Part shown: piece by piece, positions 34,993 through 43,372 of the stretch
How the letters are laid out: the number at the start of each line of letters is the position of its first letter
Position numbering within the stretch: position 1 is the stretch's first letter
Origin: Maribellus luteus
GTDB taxonomy: Bacteria; Bacteroidota; Bacteroidia; Bacteroidales; Prolixibacteraceae
DNA: 64,000 nt
Assembly (NCBI RefSeq): GCF_003576475.1
Contig: NZ_QWGR01000018.1
Coordinates: forward strand, 1-64,000
Direction of reading: 5' to 3'
Notes under the pieces: generated by a model
The model's database searches: none
Told to the model about the DNA's origin: nothing
Seen by the model: the letters and a program-made list of their open reading frames with translations, nothing else
Translations under genes and position numbers: made by a program

Positions 34993-35220
34993 ATGAAAGT
35001 GCCTATGCAAAAGTTCTCTACCTTGATTTATTGTATCAGCCATATTCATAGTAATGTCGATTTTATCGGTAACTCAGAAACTGAGAATGAGGTTGATCTT
35101 TTAGAAACTGAAGAAATGGGACCATCAGAAAAGTCCATCCGGAACATTCTGGATTTTGCCCGCTCTTACGATGTTTTAGAGACAGAATCGGCGGGATATG
35201 TAGAAATGATTTTAAATTAA
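34993..35220 (+). CDS. Small protein downstream of the sigma factor
   Basis: The 75-residue product is acidic and soluble, with a middle stretch ENEVDLLETEEMGPSEKSIRNIL and a helical end. ATG at 34993 or 35005 could be used. It starts 53 bases after the sigma gene and ends just before a rho-independent terminator, so it belongs to that transcription unit. It has no membrane helix and no zinc-binding motif. It may modulate the sigma factor; this is inferred from position only. Confidence 0.6.
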   Translation: MKVPMQKFSTLIYCISHIHSNVDFIGNSETENEVDLLETEEMGPSEKSIRNILDFARSYDVLETESAGYVEMILN

Positions 35221-35224
35221 TTGC

Positions 35225-35248
35225 AAGGCACCAATCGGTGCCTTTTTT
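35225..35248 (+). terminator. Rho-independent terminator after the sigma factor unit
   Basis: AAGGCACC at 35225-35232 and GGTGCCTT at 35237-35244 form an 8-bp stem with a 4-nt loop, followed by a T run. Confidence 0.88.
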
Positions 35249-35306
35249 ATTTCCTGTTGGTTGCTTCGAACCGTATTTCAGCAGCTATTCAGAGCCAATT
35301 GGAGCA

Positions 35307-35348
35307 AAAAAAAGTAGTGCATCTTGAGTTAGACGCACTACTTTTTTT
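35307..35348. terminator. Bidirectional terminator at the 3' end of nhaA
   Basis: AAAAAAAGTAGTGC at 35307-35320 pairs with GCACTACTTTTTTT at 35335-35348, giving T runs on both strands. It lies 17 bases past the nhaA stop and also backs up the sigma-unit terminator. Confidence 0.85.
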
Positions 35349-35365
35349 GTTTTCAAATGTACCTT

Positions 35366-36679
35366 TTATTCTTCCTTTTTAGCTGTTAAGCGTATGGTAA
35401 CGTATCCAAGTATTCCGGCAATGGTTGAACCGATGAGGATTCCCATTTTGGCCGAATCGATAAGGACCGTGTCGCTGTACGCAAGGCTGTTGATAAACAA
35501 CGACATGGTAAAGCCAAGTCCTCCCAAAAAGGATACACCTGCCAGCTGTTTGAATCCTACATTCTGAGGAAGTTCAGCAATGTTCAATTTTATGGACAGC
35601 CAGGAGAACGTAAAGATTCCGATAAAGTTTCCGATGATCATGCTGATGGCAAGGTTGACGGACAAAGCCACATTTGAGTCGCCGGAGAAGCTGAAGATAA
35701 CCCCGGCATTTGCCAGTGCAAAAAGCGGCATAATCAGGTACGAAACCCAGCCGTGCAAGTGGTGCTCCAGGTTTTGAAGCGGCGACGAAGTTGTTTCGGT
35801 CAGCTCCTGCAGGTCATCGATAATATGAAGTTGTTTCTTACTTAGTACCGCTGTTTCTTCTTTTTCATCACACTCTTCGATAAATGCATCGAGGTGCTCC
35901 TTGCTTTTGCGATAGAACGAAAGGGTATTGGTTTTCCTTTGCAAAGGAATGGTAAGTGCCATAAGCACACCAGCAATGGTTGCATGGATTCCTGATTTAA
36001 GGAACAATATCCAAACAATCATACCGGCGATGAAGAAAAGGTATTTTGAGTAGTAATTGAATCTCGTCAGAAGACCGAGGATAACGATAATGCCCAGCCC
36101 AACGAAAATGTTGGTCCAAATCAGGTTGGTGCTGTAAAAGAAGGCGATTACCAGAACTGCTCCCAGGTCGTCGATAATGGCAAAAGCCATCAGGAAAACC
36201 TTTATTCCCGGAGGGACTCTTTTTCCCAGTAAAGTCAGGATTCCCAGAGAGAAGGCGATGTCGGCAGCCATGGGAATACCCCAGCCTTCGCCACCTGCAT
36301 TTCCTTTATTTAAAATGGTAAAAAGCGCTGCGGGGATTATCATCCCGCCAACCGCAGCAAATAGCGGAAGCGATGCTTTTTTTATGTGGCTCAGCTCTCC
36401 AGTAAGAACTTCGCGCTTAATTTCCAGCCCGATCAGGAAAAAGAAAATGGCCATTAAACCATCGTTAATCCATTTGTAAATGGGTTTTGATAGCTCAAAG
36501 CCGGGCAAGCTAAAAGTTATGTACTCTTTCCAAAAACCAAGAAAATCTTGGCTTAATGGACTGTTAGCGAGAACTAAGGCTGCTATTGTGGTGCCAAACA
36601 GAATGATACTGCTGGATGTTTCGAGCTTAATAAATTGATTGATTGGCTCTTTAATAAACTTGATGGATGATTTATTCAT
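35366..36679 (-). CDS. nhaA: Na+/H+ antiporter NhaA
   Basis: The 437-residue protein has 12 membrane helices with the NhaA blocks GLMAIFFFLIGLEIKREVLTGEL, GGEGWGIPMAADIAFSLGIL and FAIIDDLGAVLVIAFFYS; the paired aspartates in IIDDLGA are the Na+/H+ binding site. The large loop near residues 250-290 is charged (CDEKEETAVLSKKQLHIIDDL), as in many Bacteroidota members. It exports Na+ in exchange for protons. It stands alone, with a terminator after it. Confidence 0.95.
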   Translation of the reverse strand: MNKSSIKFIKEPINQFIKLETSSSIILFGTTIAALVLANSPLSQDFLGFWKEYITFSLPGFELSKPIYKWINDGLMAIFFFLIGLEIKREVLTGELSHIKKASLPLFAAVGGMIIPAALFTILNKGNAGGEGWGIPMAADIAFSLGILTLLGKRVPPGIKVFLMAFAIIDDLGAVLVIAFFYSTNLIWTNIFVGLGIIVILGLLTRFNYYSKYLFFIAGMIVWILFLKSGIHATIAGVLMALTIPLQRKTNTLSFYRKSKEHLDAFIEECDEKEETAVLSKKQLHIIDDLQELTETTSSPLQNLEHHLHGWVSYLIMPLFALANAGVIFSFSGDSNVALSVNLAISMIIGNFIGIFTFSWLSIKLNIAELPQNVGFKQLAGVSFLGGLGFTMSLFINSLAYSDTVLIDSAKMGILIGSTIAGILGYVTIRLTAKKEE

Positions 36680-36757
36680 ATATAGAATTCAGATGTTGAA
36701 TTGTGTGATAATAACCCTGCTTTTCAAATGTCAAAAATAAAAATTACCGGACAAATA

Positions 36758-36787
36758 TTGTCATGCTGATAAAATATCTTAACTTCG
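36758..36787 (+). promoter_or_regulatory. Probable promoter for the SPFH gene
   Basis: TTG at 36758-36760 and TAACTTCG at 36780-36787 are 19 nt apart, one mismatch from the Bacteroidota TAnnTTTG box. About 40 bases separate it from the ATG at 36828. Confidence 0.45.
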
Positions 36788-36827
36788 TGATATTAAAATA
36801 ATATCAAATTACTAAAGTATTAATGTC

Positions 36828-37673
36828 ATGGAAAAGCAATATTCTGGTTTGTCGGGTTATCTGGTTCTGTTATTGGAACTGGTTATTTTAGTACTCATCG
36901 TTGCAGGGTTTCTGGTGGAAATGATTGTTCCTGCAGTAGTATTAATTCCGATTTTTATTCTCGGAGCCATCGGATTTACGGTTGTAGATCCGAATCAGAG
37001 CTGTGTGTTGGTTTTATTTGGTGCCTATAAAGGAACCATTAAAACGAACGGGTTTTACTGGGTTAATCCGTTTTTTTCGAAGAAGAAAATCTCGCTGCGT
37101 GCACGGAATTTTGACAGTGAGACCATTAAAGTGAATGACAAGCTGGGGAACCCGATCATGATTGGTTTGGTGCTGGTTTGGAAAGTGGAAGACACCTACA
37201 AAGCTGCTTTCGGCGTGGATGAATACGAGCATTTTGTGCTGGTACAGAGCGAGGCCGCACTTCGAAAACTGGCTGGTCTTTATCCGTACGATAATATAGA
37301 GGACGAAACCGCCAAGGTTACTTTGCGCGACGGAACCGAGGAAGTGAACAACGAGCTGGAGCGGGAAATTGTAGAAAGGCTCGATATTGCCGGTATTCAT
37401 GTTATTGAAGCGCGGATAAACCACATTGCCTACGCCCAGGAAATTGCCCAGGCAATGTTGAAACGCCAGCAGGCAACGGCGATTGTTGCGGCACGTTACA
37501 AAATTGTGGAAGGCGCGGTTAGCATGGTTGAAATGGCGCTTGACGAACTTAGCCAAAAGAAAATTGTGGACCTGGATGAAGAGAAAAAAGCAACCATGGT
37601 CAGTAACCTGATGGTGGTGCTTTGCGGAGATAAAGATGCCACACCCATCGTAAATACCGGAACATTATATTAA
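36828..37673 (+). CDS. SPFH/Band 7 domain protein
   Basis: The 281-residue protein has one or two membrane segments near residues 9-55 followed by a Band 7/SPFH domain (GFTVVDPNQSCVLVLFGAYKGTIKTNGFYWVNPF, then RLDIAGIHVIEARINHIAYAQEIAQAMLKRQQA). SPFH proteins assemble into membrane-bound rings or microdomains. It leads a four-gene set with two PH-like proteins and a ribbon-helix-helix protein, the next gene being 4 bases away. Such neighbourhoods recur in Bacteroidota as far as I know, but the job is not established. Confidence 0.88.
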   Translation: MEKQYSGLSGYLVLLLELVILVLIVAGFLVEMIVPAVVLIPIFILGAIGFTVVDPNQSCVLVLFGAYKGTIKTNGFYWVNPFFSKKKISLRARNFDSETIKVNDKLGNPIMIGLVLVWKVEDTYKAAFGVDEYEHFVLVQSEAALRKLAGLYPYDNIEDETAKVTLRDGTEEVNNELEREIVERLDIAGIHVIEARINHIAYAQEIAQAMLKRQQATAIVAARYKIVEGAVSMVEMALDELSQKKIVDLDEEKKATMVSNLMVVLCGDKDATPIVNTGTLY

Positions 37674-37677
37674 TGTT

Positions 37678-38202
37678 ATGGATAAAGTTCTTTTTCGGGA
37701 AGAACAGAAATTCTCTCAGCGATGGTTATGGATGCTGCTTATACCGGTTACGCTGATATCAACTCTTCCTTTTATTTATTGCATTTTTTTACAAGTGGTT
37801 GTTGGAAAACATTGCGGAAATCATTCAGGAAGTATTTCTGACTTGGTTGTTGTGCTTTCTTTGGTTATGGTTTTAATGTCAGGTATCATCTGGCTTGTTG
37901 CAAAAATGAAACTTATTGTTGAGATAAGTGAAGAGTGCATTAGATACCGCTATCCTCCGATTATCAGAAAATGGAAGCTTGTCGGTAAAAGTGAAATCGA
38001 AAGTTTTAAGGTTCGAAAATACAATCCGATCACAGAATACGGAGGATGGGGGATAAAAGGAAGCCGGCGGAATAAGGCATTGAATGCAACCGGAAATATT
38101 GGTTTGCAACTTTATCTTACGGATGGTCGGAAAATTTTATTTGGAACACAAAAAAAGCAGGCAATTGAATCCGCCATAAAGAAGATGATGCAGGCGCAAT
38201 AA
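37678..38202 (+). CDS. Membrane protein with PH-like domain (first of a pair)
   Basis: The 174-residue protein has two membrane segments (about residues 16-38 and 56-80) then a short PH-like soluble domain with ISEECIRYRYPP, KVRKYNPITEYGGWGIKGS and GLQLYLTDGRKILFGTQKKQ. It is a close relative of the next gene (EYGG.GIK and GTQKKQAI blocks are shared), so a tandem duplication is clear. It begins 4 bases after the SPFH gene. Confidence 0.8.
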   Translation: MDKVLFREEQKFSQRWLWMLLIPVTLISTLPFIYCIFLQVVVGKHCGNHSGSISDLVVVLSLVMVLMSGIIWLVAKMKLIVEISEECIRYRYPPIIRKWKLVGKSEIESFKVRKYNPITEYGGWGIKGSRRNKALNATGNIGLQLYLTDGRKILFGTQKKQAIESAIKKMMQAQ

Positions 38203-38229
38203 GGGATTAATTCAGAATAAACGATAAGA

Positions 38230-38766
38230 ATGGAAAAACCACTATTTCTGGAAGAACAACAGGTAGGCCAACGAAGGATGCTGAAAACCATATTGATTAC
38301 AACTCTGTTCGGAACGGGAATACTGGGTTTTTGGTTTATCCGTCTCGGCTACAGCAGGAAAAGAGTTACGGGGGAAGTTTTTTCGGATCCGGCTTTTATG
38401 GTAGTTGTTTTACTGTTTTTAGCTATACTGACTATGGTCATTGTCATTAATTCAGTTTCGCGTTTGCAGACTAAAATCGACAAAGACGGCATATATGTCA
38501 GGTATTTCCCCTATAAAAAGAGATGGGAAAAAATTAGTGTGTCCGGCATTCATTCTTACCGTTTAAGAAAGTACAGACCGTACCGGGAATACGGCGGATA
38601 TGGGATCAAGGATCGCAGGCGAAAAGGAAAGGCATACATTATTTCGGGGAGAACCGGACTTCAGTTACACCTGAAAAATGGGAAAAAAATACTTATAGGC
38701 ACACAGAAAAAGCAAGCCATTATATACGCGATGGATAAAGTGATGAAAGGGAAAAAAACAGCTTGA
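38230..38766 (+). CDS. Membrane protein with PH-like domain (second of a pair)
   Basis: This 178-residue protein repeats the plan of its neighbour: two membrane segments near residues 18-37 and 58-76, then a PH-like domain with IDKDGIYVRYFPYKKRWE, LRKYRPYREYGGYGIKDR and LHLKNGKKILIGTQKKQAI. It has more lysine and arginine than the first copy. The next gene starts 1 base after its stop, so it is co-transcribed. Confidence 0.8.
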   Translation: MEKPLFLEEQQVGQRRMLKTILITTLFGTGILGFWFIRLGYSRKRVTGEVFSDPAFMVVVLLFLAILTMVIVINSVSRLQTKIDKDGIYVRYFPYKKRWEKISVSGIHSYRLRKYRPYREYGGYGIKDRRRKGKAYIISGRTGLQLHLKNGKKILIGTQKKQAIIYAMDKVMKGKKTA

Positions 38767-38767
38767 A

Positions 38768-38929
38768 ATGTCAAAGAAGAAAACATTTGTGTTACGCATC
38801 AGCCCGGATCTGATGGAAGCAGTGGAAAAATGGGCGGCTGATGATTTTCGGAGTATTAACGGGCAGTTGGAATGGATTGTTTACAATGCATTAAAAGACG
38901 CCAAACGCTTAAAAAAGAACAGCGAATAA
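38768..38929 (+). CDS. Ribbon-helix-helix (Arc-like) DNA-binding protein, 53 residues
   Basis: ATG 38768 follows the previous stop by 1 base. The product KKKTFVLRISPDLMEAVEKWA with SINGQLEWIVYNALKD is a classic ribbon-helix-helix fold: a basic strand with FVLRIS then two helices. Arc/MetJ-type proteins bind DNA as dimers. It closes the SPFH/PH-like set and could be its autorepressor or an adaptor. The sequence is short but its pattern is strong. Confidence 0.8.
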   Translation: MSKKKTFVLRISPDLMEAVEKWAADDFRSINGQLEWIVYNALKDAKRLKKNSE

Positions 38930-39107
38930 GCAAAAACAGATAGGTGTAAGAGCGATCGGGAAAAACTTTGCTTTTCGGCAAGCAGTAAAATAAAGACGCG
39001 GTGAGTTTTCATTATTCTTTCGATGGTTGTGTCGCTGATTTCATTAGTAATTTCTTTTTAAAAGTGATACTGATAAGGAGGAAACAGAAAAATCAAAAAT
39101 AAACGTC

Positions 39108-39317
39108 ATGAAAAAAGCTTTTAGTTGTCCGAAATGCAGTGGCTGGGATTATGAAGTAGATGAAATTCGCACTACCGGCGCTGGTTTTACCAAGTTTTTT
39201 AATATTCAAAACCGGCGGTTTACGGCTGTATCCTGCAAACGATGTGGCTATACCGAATTTTACAAAGGTGGTCGTTCGAGTGGTGCCAGCAATGTACTCG
39301 ATTTCCTGACCAATTAG
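39108..39317 (+). CDS. Small zinc-ribbon protein (DUF2082-like)
   Basis: The 69-residue protein has two CxxC pairs: CPKCSGWDYEVDEIRTTGAG near the start and CKRCGYTEFYKGG near residue 46, with FTKFFNIQNRRFTAVSC between. This matches the small zinc-ribbon proteins annotated as DUF2082 or nucleic-acid-binding Zn-ribbon. Its job is unknown. A strong terminator follows 45 bases later. Confidence 0.82.
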   Translation: MKKAFSCPKCSGWDYEVDEIRTTGAGFTKFFNIQNRRFTAVSCKRCGYTEFYKGGRSSGASNVLDFLTN

Positions 39318-39362
39318 TTTTGTCGGTTTTAGTTTCTGTGAGAAGCAGATGGAGAACAATAA

Positions 39363-39402
39363 AAAAAGGATCCAATCTTTTTAACGAGATTGGATCCTTT
39401 TT
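39363..39402. terminator. Bidirectional rho-independent terminator
   Basis: AAAAAGGATCCAATCT at 39363-39378 pairs perfectly with AGATTGGATCCTTTTT at 39387-39402, with an 8-nt loop. It separates the zinc-ribbon gene from the convergent GH18 gene. Confidence 0.92.
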
Positions 39403-39424
39403 TGCATTTATGAGAGTGTTACAA

Positions 39425-40603
39425 CTACTTTTCTAAATTGGAAAGTACGGCGTTTAGCAGTTGCTGCTCGTGGTCGGCACTGTATTCCCAAAACATCACA
39501 CCGGCCAGCCCGCGTTTTTTCAGATAATCAACTTTCAGCGCAATCGACTGCTCGTCTTCGTACGAGATAAAAGTCTTTTCTTCCGCATTCCAGAGGTAAG
39601 GTGCTTTGGCTGTATCGTCCCAGTAGCGGGTATAGCCGTTTGCATCTATGTTTTGGTAAAAATTAACGTAGTCAATTCCCATACCAACGGTTTCTGCCTT
39701 GTTAAACAGGATTTTGTCACTATTTGCTTTCACACCTTTCCAGATGCGGCCATAAAAAGGAATGCCCAGGTTGATTTTTTCAACCGGGAAACCTGCTTTG
39801 GTATGCATGTCCACCGCATTCACCACGCTGTTCATGTCCAGCTCCGGTTGGGCCGAAGGATAAAGGTTGCTGTGGTGCCCGTTAACGGTATGCAATCCAT
39901 TGTAAAAATCGTAATTCATAATATTCAGAAAATCGAGGTATTCGCCCAATTTTCCCAGTTCGGTGTTGTCTACATAAGCCTGATCGGCTCCCGTTGCAAT
40001 ACTAAGCAGATAATGTTTGCCCTTGCCTTCTTCGCTGGCCATTTTGTCCAGTTCTTCCCGAACAACCTTCAGCATTAGCGTGAAGTTCTGAACGTCTTCC
40101 GGACGGTGGATATTTCCGGCTCCGGTTTGGTTGGGGTATTCCCAGTCGAGATCGATGCCATCGAGTTGATAATCTTTTACAAACTTTGCACAACTTTGGG
40201 CAAAGCGGGCACGCGATGCTTCGCTTAGTGCCGCATCAGAAAAACCACCCGACCATGACCAGCCTCCGATAGAAACCAAAACTTTCAGTTCGGGATTTTT
40301 TGATTTCAGCGAGTTTAGCTTTACAATGTCAGCGGGAGTCAGGTTTTTCCCGTCAATTTTTGTGGTGTCAAAAATGGCTTCTCCATCGCGAATGTTTCCA
40401 AAGGCATAATTGATGTGCGTAATTCCCGATACATCAATGGTCGAGAAATCAAAGTTGCGGTAGCCTGCCACGTACGCTACCACCATGTAATCTTTGGAGG
40501 TGTTGGCTGCCTGGGCTTCTGTTTTGGGTTTCGGTGCCGGATTACAGCCTGAAAAGATTTGCAAAACGGCAAGGGTTAAAATCAAAAGAAAGGATTGTTT
40601 CAT
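39425..40603 (-). CDS. GH18 glycoside hydrolase (chitinase-like), lipoprotein
   Basis: The 392-residue protein has a lipoprotein signal (LQIFSGCNP) and a GH18 barrel: YMVVAYVAGYRNFDFSTIDV, KVLVSIGGWSWSGGFSD and DGIDLDWEYP, the last being the DxxDxDxE catalytic motif with Glu as acid. The family cleaves chitin or the chitobiose core of N-glycans. It is anchored in a membrane, probably the outer one. It is divergent from an MFS/GH130 pair, which may process a mannose/GlcNAc product; linkage is inference. Confidence 0.9.
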   Translation of the reverse strand: MKQSFLLILTLAVLQIFSGCNPAPKPKTEAQAANTSKDYMVVAYVAGYRNFDFSTIDVSGITHINYAFGNIRDGEAIFDTTKIDGKNLTPADIVKLNSLKSKNPELKVLVSIGGWSWSGGFSDAALSEASRARFAQSCAKFVKDYQLDGIDLDWEYPNQTGAGNIHRPEDVQNFTLMLKVVREELDKMASEEGKGKHYLLSIATGADQAYVDNTELGKLGEYLDFLNIMNYDFYNGLHTVNGHHSNLYPSAQPELDMNSVVNAVDMHTKAGFPVEKINLGIPFYGRIWKGVKANSDKILFNKAETVGMGIDYVNFYQNIDANGYTRYWDDTAKAPYLWNAEEKTFISYEDEQSIALKVDYLKKRGLAGVMFWEYSADHEQQLLNAVLSNLEK

Positions 40604-40780
40604 GATGTACAGCTTAAATTATGCGGGTAAAAATATTGCTTTTCCTCATTGAATTTAAAAACTTTTTAAAGAAATTTAAAATCTTTCGTTGGATCTCTAA
40701 AAATAACTAAATTATAATGTAATTTCGAATCCTCGTTATTTAAGAAGAATCAATCAACCGGATGAATTAAAATCAATTAC

Positions 40781-42112
40781 ATGCTGAAAGAAAGAAAGAA
40801 ACAGGTAAAGCCGGCATTTTGGGTCCCAACTGCTTATTTTGCGATGGGCCTTCCTTTTATTGCCATTAATCTGGTCTCCGTATTTATGTTCAAGGATCTG
40901 GGAGTCTCGGATACACAAATTGCATTTTGGACCTCTCTTATTATGATGCCCTGGACACTGAAGTTCTTGTGGAGCCCTTTTCTTGAAATGTACCGGACCA
41001 AAAAGTTCTTTGTAGTAATAACGCAGTTAACAAGCGGCGTTTTATTTGGAATCGTAGCTTTTTCCCTGTTTTTCGACTACTTTTTTGCGATCAGCATTTC
41101 TACCATGGCGGTGATTGCCTTTAGTGGAGCCACCCACGACATTGCCTGCGACGGCGTTTACATGGCCGAACTCGATAAAGAAACACAGGCAAAATACATA
41201 GGAGTGCAAGGCGCTTTTTACAATGTGGCCAAACTGGTAGCCAACGGAGGTTTGGTGGCATTGGCCGGGGCATTGGCCGAGCATTTTGGAGCCATCGAGG
41301 GAGCTTCTTTAAGTGTGAACAAGGAAGCTTATTTGTCGGCCTGGATGATTATTTTCGGCGTTATTGGTGCAGTAATGGTTTTGATAGGAATGTATCACAT
41401 ACGGGTTTTGCCGTCCACGCAGGTTCCGTCAACCGCAAAAAAAACATCGCGTGAAGTGAGGCGGGAACTTGTTGCTGTAATTGCCAATTTCTTTACCAAA
41501 AAACACATTCTCTACTATATCGGCTTTATTATTTTGTACCGCTTGGGCGAAGGCTTTATCATGAAGATTGCACCTTTGTTTTTACGGGCCTCAAGAGACG
41601 TGGGCGGACTTGGACTGACGCTAACCGAGATTGGGACGCTGAATGGTGTTTTTGGTTCTGGTGCCTTTGTGCTTGGTTCTTTACTGGCTGGCATTTATGT
41701 TTCCCGGTTCGGGCTGAAGAGAACTCTTTTTACCCTGTGTTGTGTGTTTAACCTTCCTTTTATGGCTTACACATTTCTGGCAGTTACACAGCCCACTAAT
41801 CTTTATTTAATCGGAAGTTGCATCACCCTGGAATATTTTGGCTATGGATTTGGTTTTGTGGGCTTAATATTGTTTATGATGCAACAGATTGCTCCCGGAA
41901 AACACCAGATGTCGCATTATGCCTTTGCTTCCGGGATTATGAACCTGGGAGTAATGCTTCCGGGAATGGCAAGTGGTTATTTTAGTGATTTACTTGGATA
42001 CCGCGACTTCTTTATCTATGTGCTCATTGCCACAATCCCGGCATTCCTGATAACTTATTTTATCCCCTTCACGTATGACGATTCAAAAAAGAAACAACAT
42101 AAAAATCAATGA
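40781..42112 (+). CDS. MFS transporter (AmpG-like)
   Basis: The 443-residue protein has 12 predicted membrane helices. [38 protein letters not shown] and [17 protein letters not shown] resemble the AmpG/SLC33 branch that imports glycan fragments. It overlaps the next gene by 4 bases (ATGA), so the two are translationally coupled, which points to import of the substrate of that GH130 enzyme. Confidence 0.85.
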   Translation: MLKERKKQVKPAFWVPTAYFAMGLPFIAINLVSVFMFKDLGVSDTQIAFWTSLIMMPWTLKFLWSPFLEMYRTKKFFVVITQLTSGVLFGIVAFSLFFDYFFAISISTMAVIAFSGATHDIACDGVYMAELDKETQAKYIGVQGAFYNVAKLVANGGLVALAGALAEHFGAIEGASLSVNKEAYLSAWMIIFGVIGAVMVLIGMYHIRVLPSTQVPSTAKKTSREVRRELVAVIANFFTKKHILYYIGFIILYRLGEGFIMKIAPLFLRASRDVGGLGLTLTEIGTLNGVFGSGAFVLGSLLAGIYVSRFGLKRTLFTLCCVFNLPFMAYTFLAVTQPTNLYLIGSCITLEYFGYGFGFVGLILFMMQQIAPGKHQMSHYAFASGIMNLGVMLPGMASGYFSDLLGYRDFFIYVLIATIPAFLITYFIPFTYDDSKKKQHKNQ

Positions 42113-43080
42113 TTATGAGTAAGATTCAAATTCCTTTTGAAGAGCGCCCGCAGGGGTGTCCCGATGTAATGTGGCGCTACTCACAAAATCCGGTGATCGG
42201 TCGTTACCACATTCCTACTTCGAACAGTATTTTTAACAGTGCGGTAGTTCCGTTTGAAGATGGTTTTGCCGGTGTTTTCCGTTGCGACAACAAAGCGGTT
42301 CAGATGAATATTTTTGCCGGGTTTAGCAAAGACGGTATTAACTGGGAGATCAATCACGAGCCCATCGAAATGATAGCAGGAAATACTGAAATGATTGAAT
42401 CGGCTTATAAATACGATCCGCGCGTAACCTGGATCGAGGACCGCTACTGGGTTACCTGGTGCAACGGCTATCACGGCCCAACCATCGGGATTGCCTATAC
42501 TTTCGATTTTAAGACTTTTCATCAGTGCGAAAATGCTTTTCTTCCTTTTAACCGGAACGGAGTGCTTTTCCCTGAAAAGATCAATGGAAAATATGCCATG
42601 CTAAGCCGCCCCAGCGACAACGGACACACGCCGTTTGGCGACATCTGGATCAGTTACAGCCCGGATATGAAATACTGGGGCGAACACCGCTGTGTTATGA
42701 AAGTTACTCCTTTTGAACTAAGTGCCTGGCAGTGTACCAAAATCGGAGCCGGTTCGGTGCCGATCAAAACAAAAGACGGCTGGCTGGAATTTTATCACGG
42801 TGTAATCAATACCTGCAATGGTTTCCGCTATTCGATGGGTGCTGCTCTGCTCGATTTGGAAGATCCTTCGAAAGTGCTGTACCGCACACAACCGTATTTG
42901 CTGGCTCCTGCAGAATCGTACGAACTGGCCGGTGATGTGCCGAATGTAGTTTTCCCGTGTGCTGCCCTTAGCGACGGAGAAAAAGTAGCTGTTTATTACG
43001 GTGCCGCCGACACGGTGGTAGGAATGGCCTTTGGTTACCAACAGGAAATCATCGACTTTATTAAAGCCAATTCAATCTGA
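42109..43080 (+). CDS. GH130 beta-mannoside phosphorylase-like protein
   Basis: The 323-residue protein is a five-bladed beta-propeller glycoside phosphorylase of family GH130. [77 protein letters not shown] and [23 protein letters not shown] are family blocks. GH130 members phosphorolyse beta-mannosides such as Man-beta-1,4-GlcNAc, giving mannose-1-phosphate in the cytoplasm. ATG 42109 overlaps the transporter stop; ATG 42115 is an alternative. The likely source is N-glycan or mannan fragments. Confidence 0.9.
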   Translation: MIMSKIQIPFEERPQGCPDVMWRYSQNPVIGRYHIPTSNSIFNSAVVPFEDGFAGVFRCDNKAVQMNIFAGFSKDGINWEINHEPIEMIAGNTEMIESAYKYDPRVTWIEDRYWVTWCNGYHGPTIGIAYTFDFKTFHQCENAFLPFNRNGVLFPEKINGKYAMLSRPSDNGHTPFGDIWISYSPDMKYWGEHRCVMKVTPFELSAWQCTKIGAGSVPIKTKDGWLEFYHGVINTCNGFRYSMGAALLDLEDPSKVLYRTQPYLLAPAESYELAGDVPNVVFPCAALSDGEKVAVYYGAADTVVGMAFGYQQEIIDFIKANSI

Positions 43081-43102
43081 TTTTTGGCTTGAACACTATA
43101 TG

Positions 43103-43142
43103 AAATTCACCGGTTGATAGCTGTTCAGCCGGTGAATTTTTG
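43103..43142 (+). terminator. Rho-independent terminator after the GH130 gene
   Basis: AAATTCACCGGTTGA at 43103-43117 pairs with TCAGCCGGTGAATTT at 43125-43139 with one G-T pair, followed by T residues. Confidence 0.88.
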
Positions 43143-43372
43143 TTTATACCGAATAGAGCGCTTTGTCTGAAGTTTGGAGCATAGCCGGCAAATTGCAAAC
43201 GATGGCGAAAGATCGTGGCTCTCAGCTCCTAGCGTTTTTCTTTTTCCTGAATTTTGGTCCCCTTTTAACTTTACTTTAAATCGTTTACTTTAAACTTGTT
43301 AAGAGGAGCCATCCTGCCAAATTCCCCGTATTTTTGGGACGCTTTTCGAAAAATCAATTAATACATATTAAA

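Noticed and set aside
43334-43372. Upstream TTG start for pfp
   Set aside because: It falls within the probable promoter -7 element; ATG 43373 gives the expected start.
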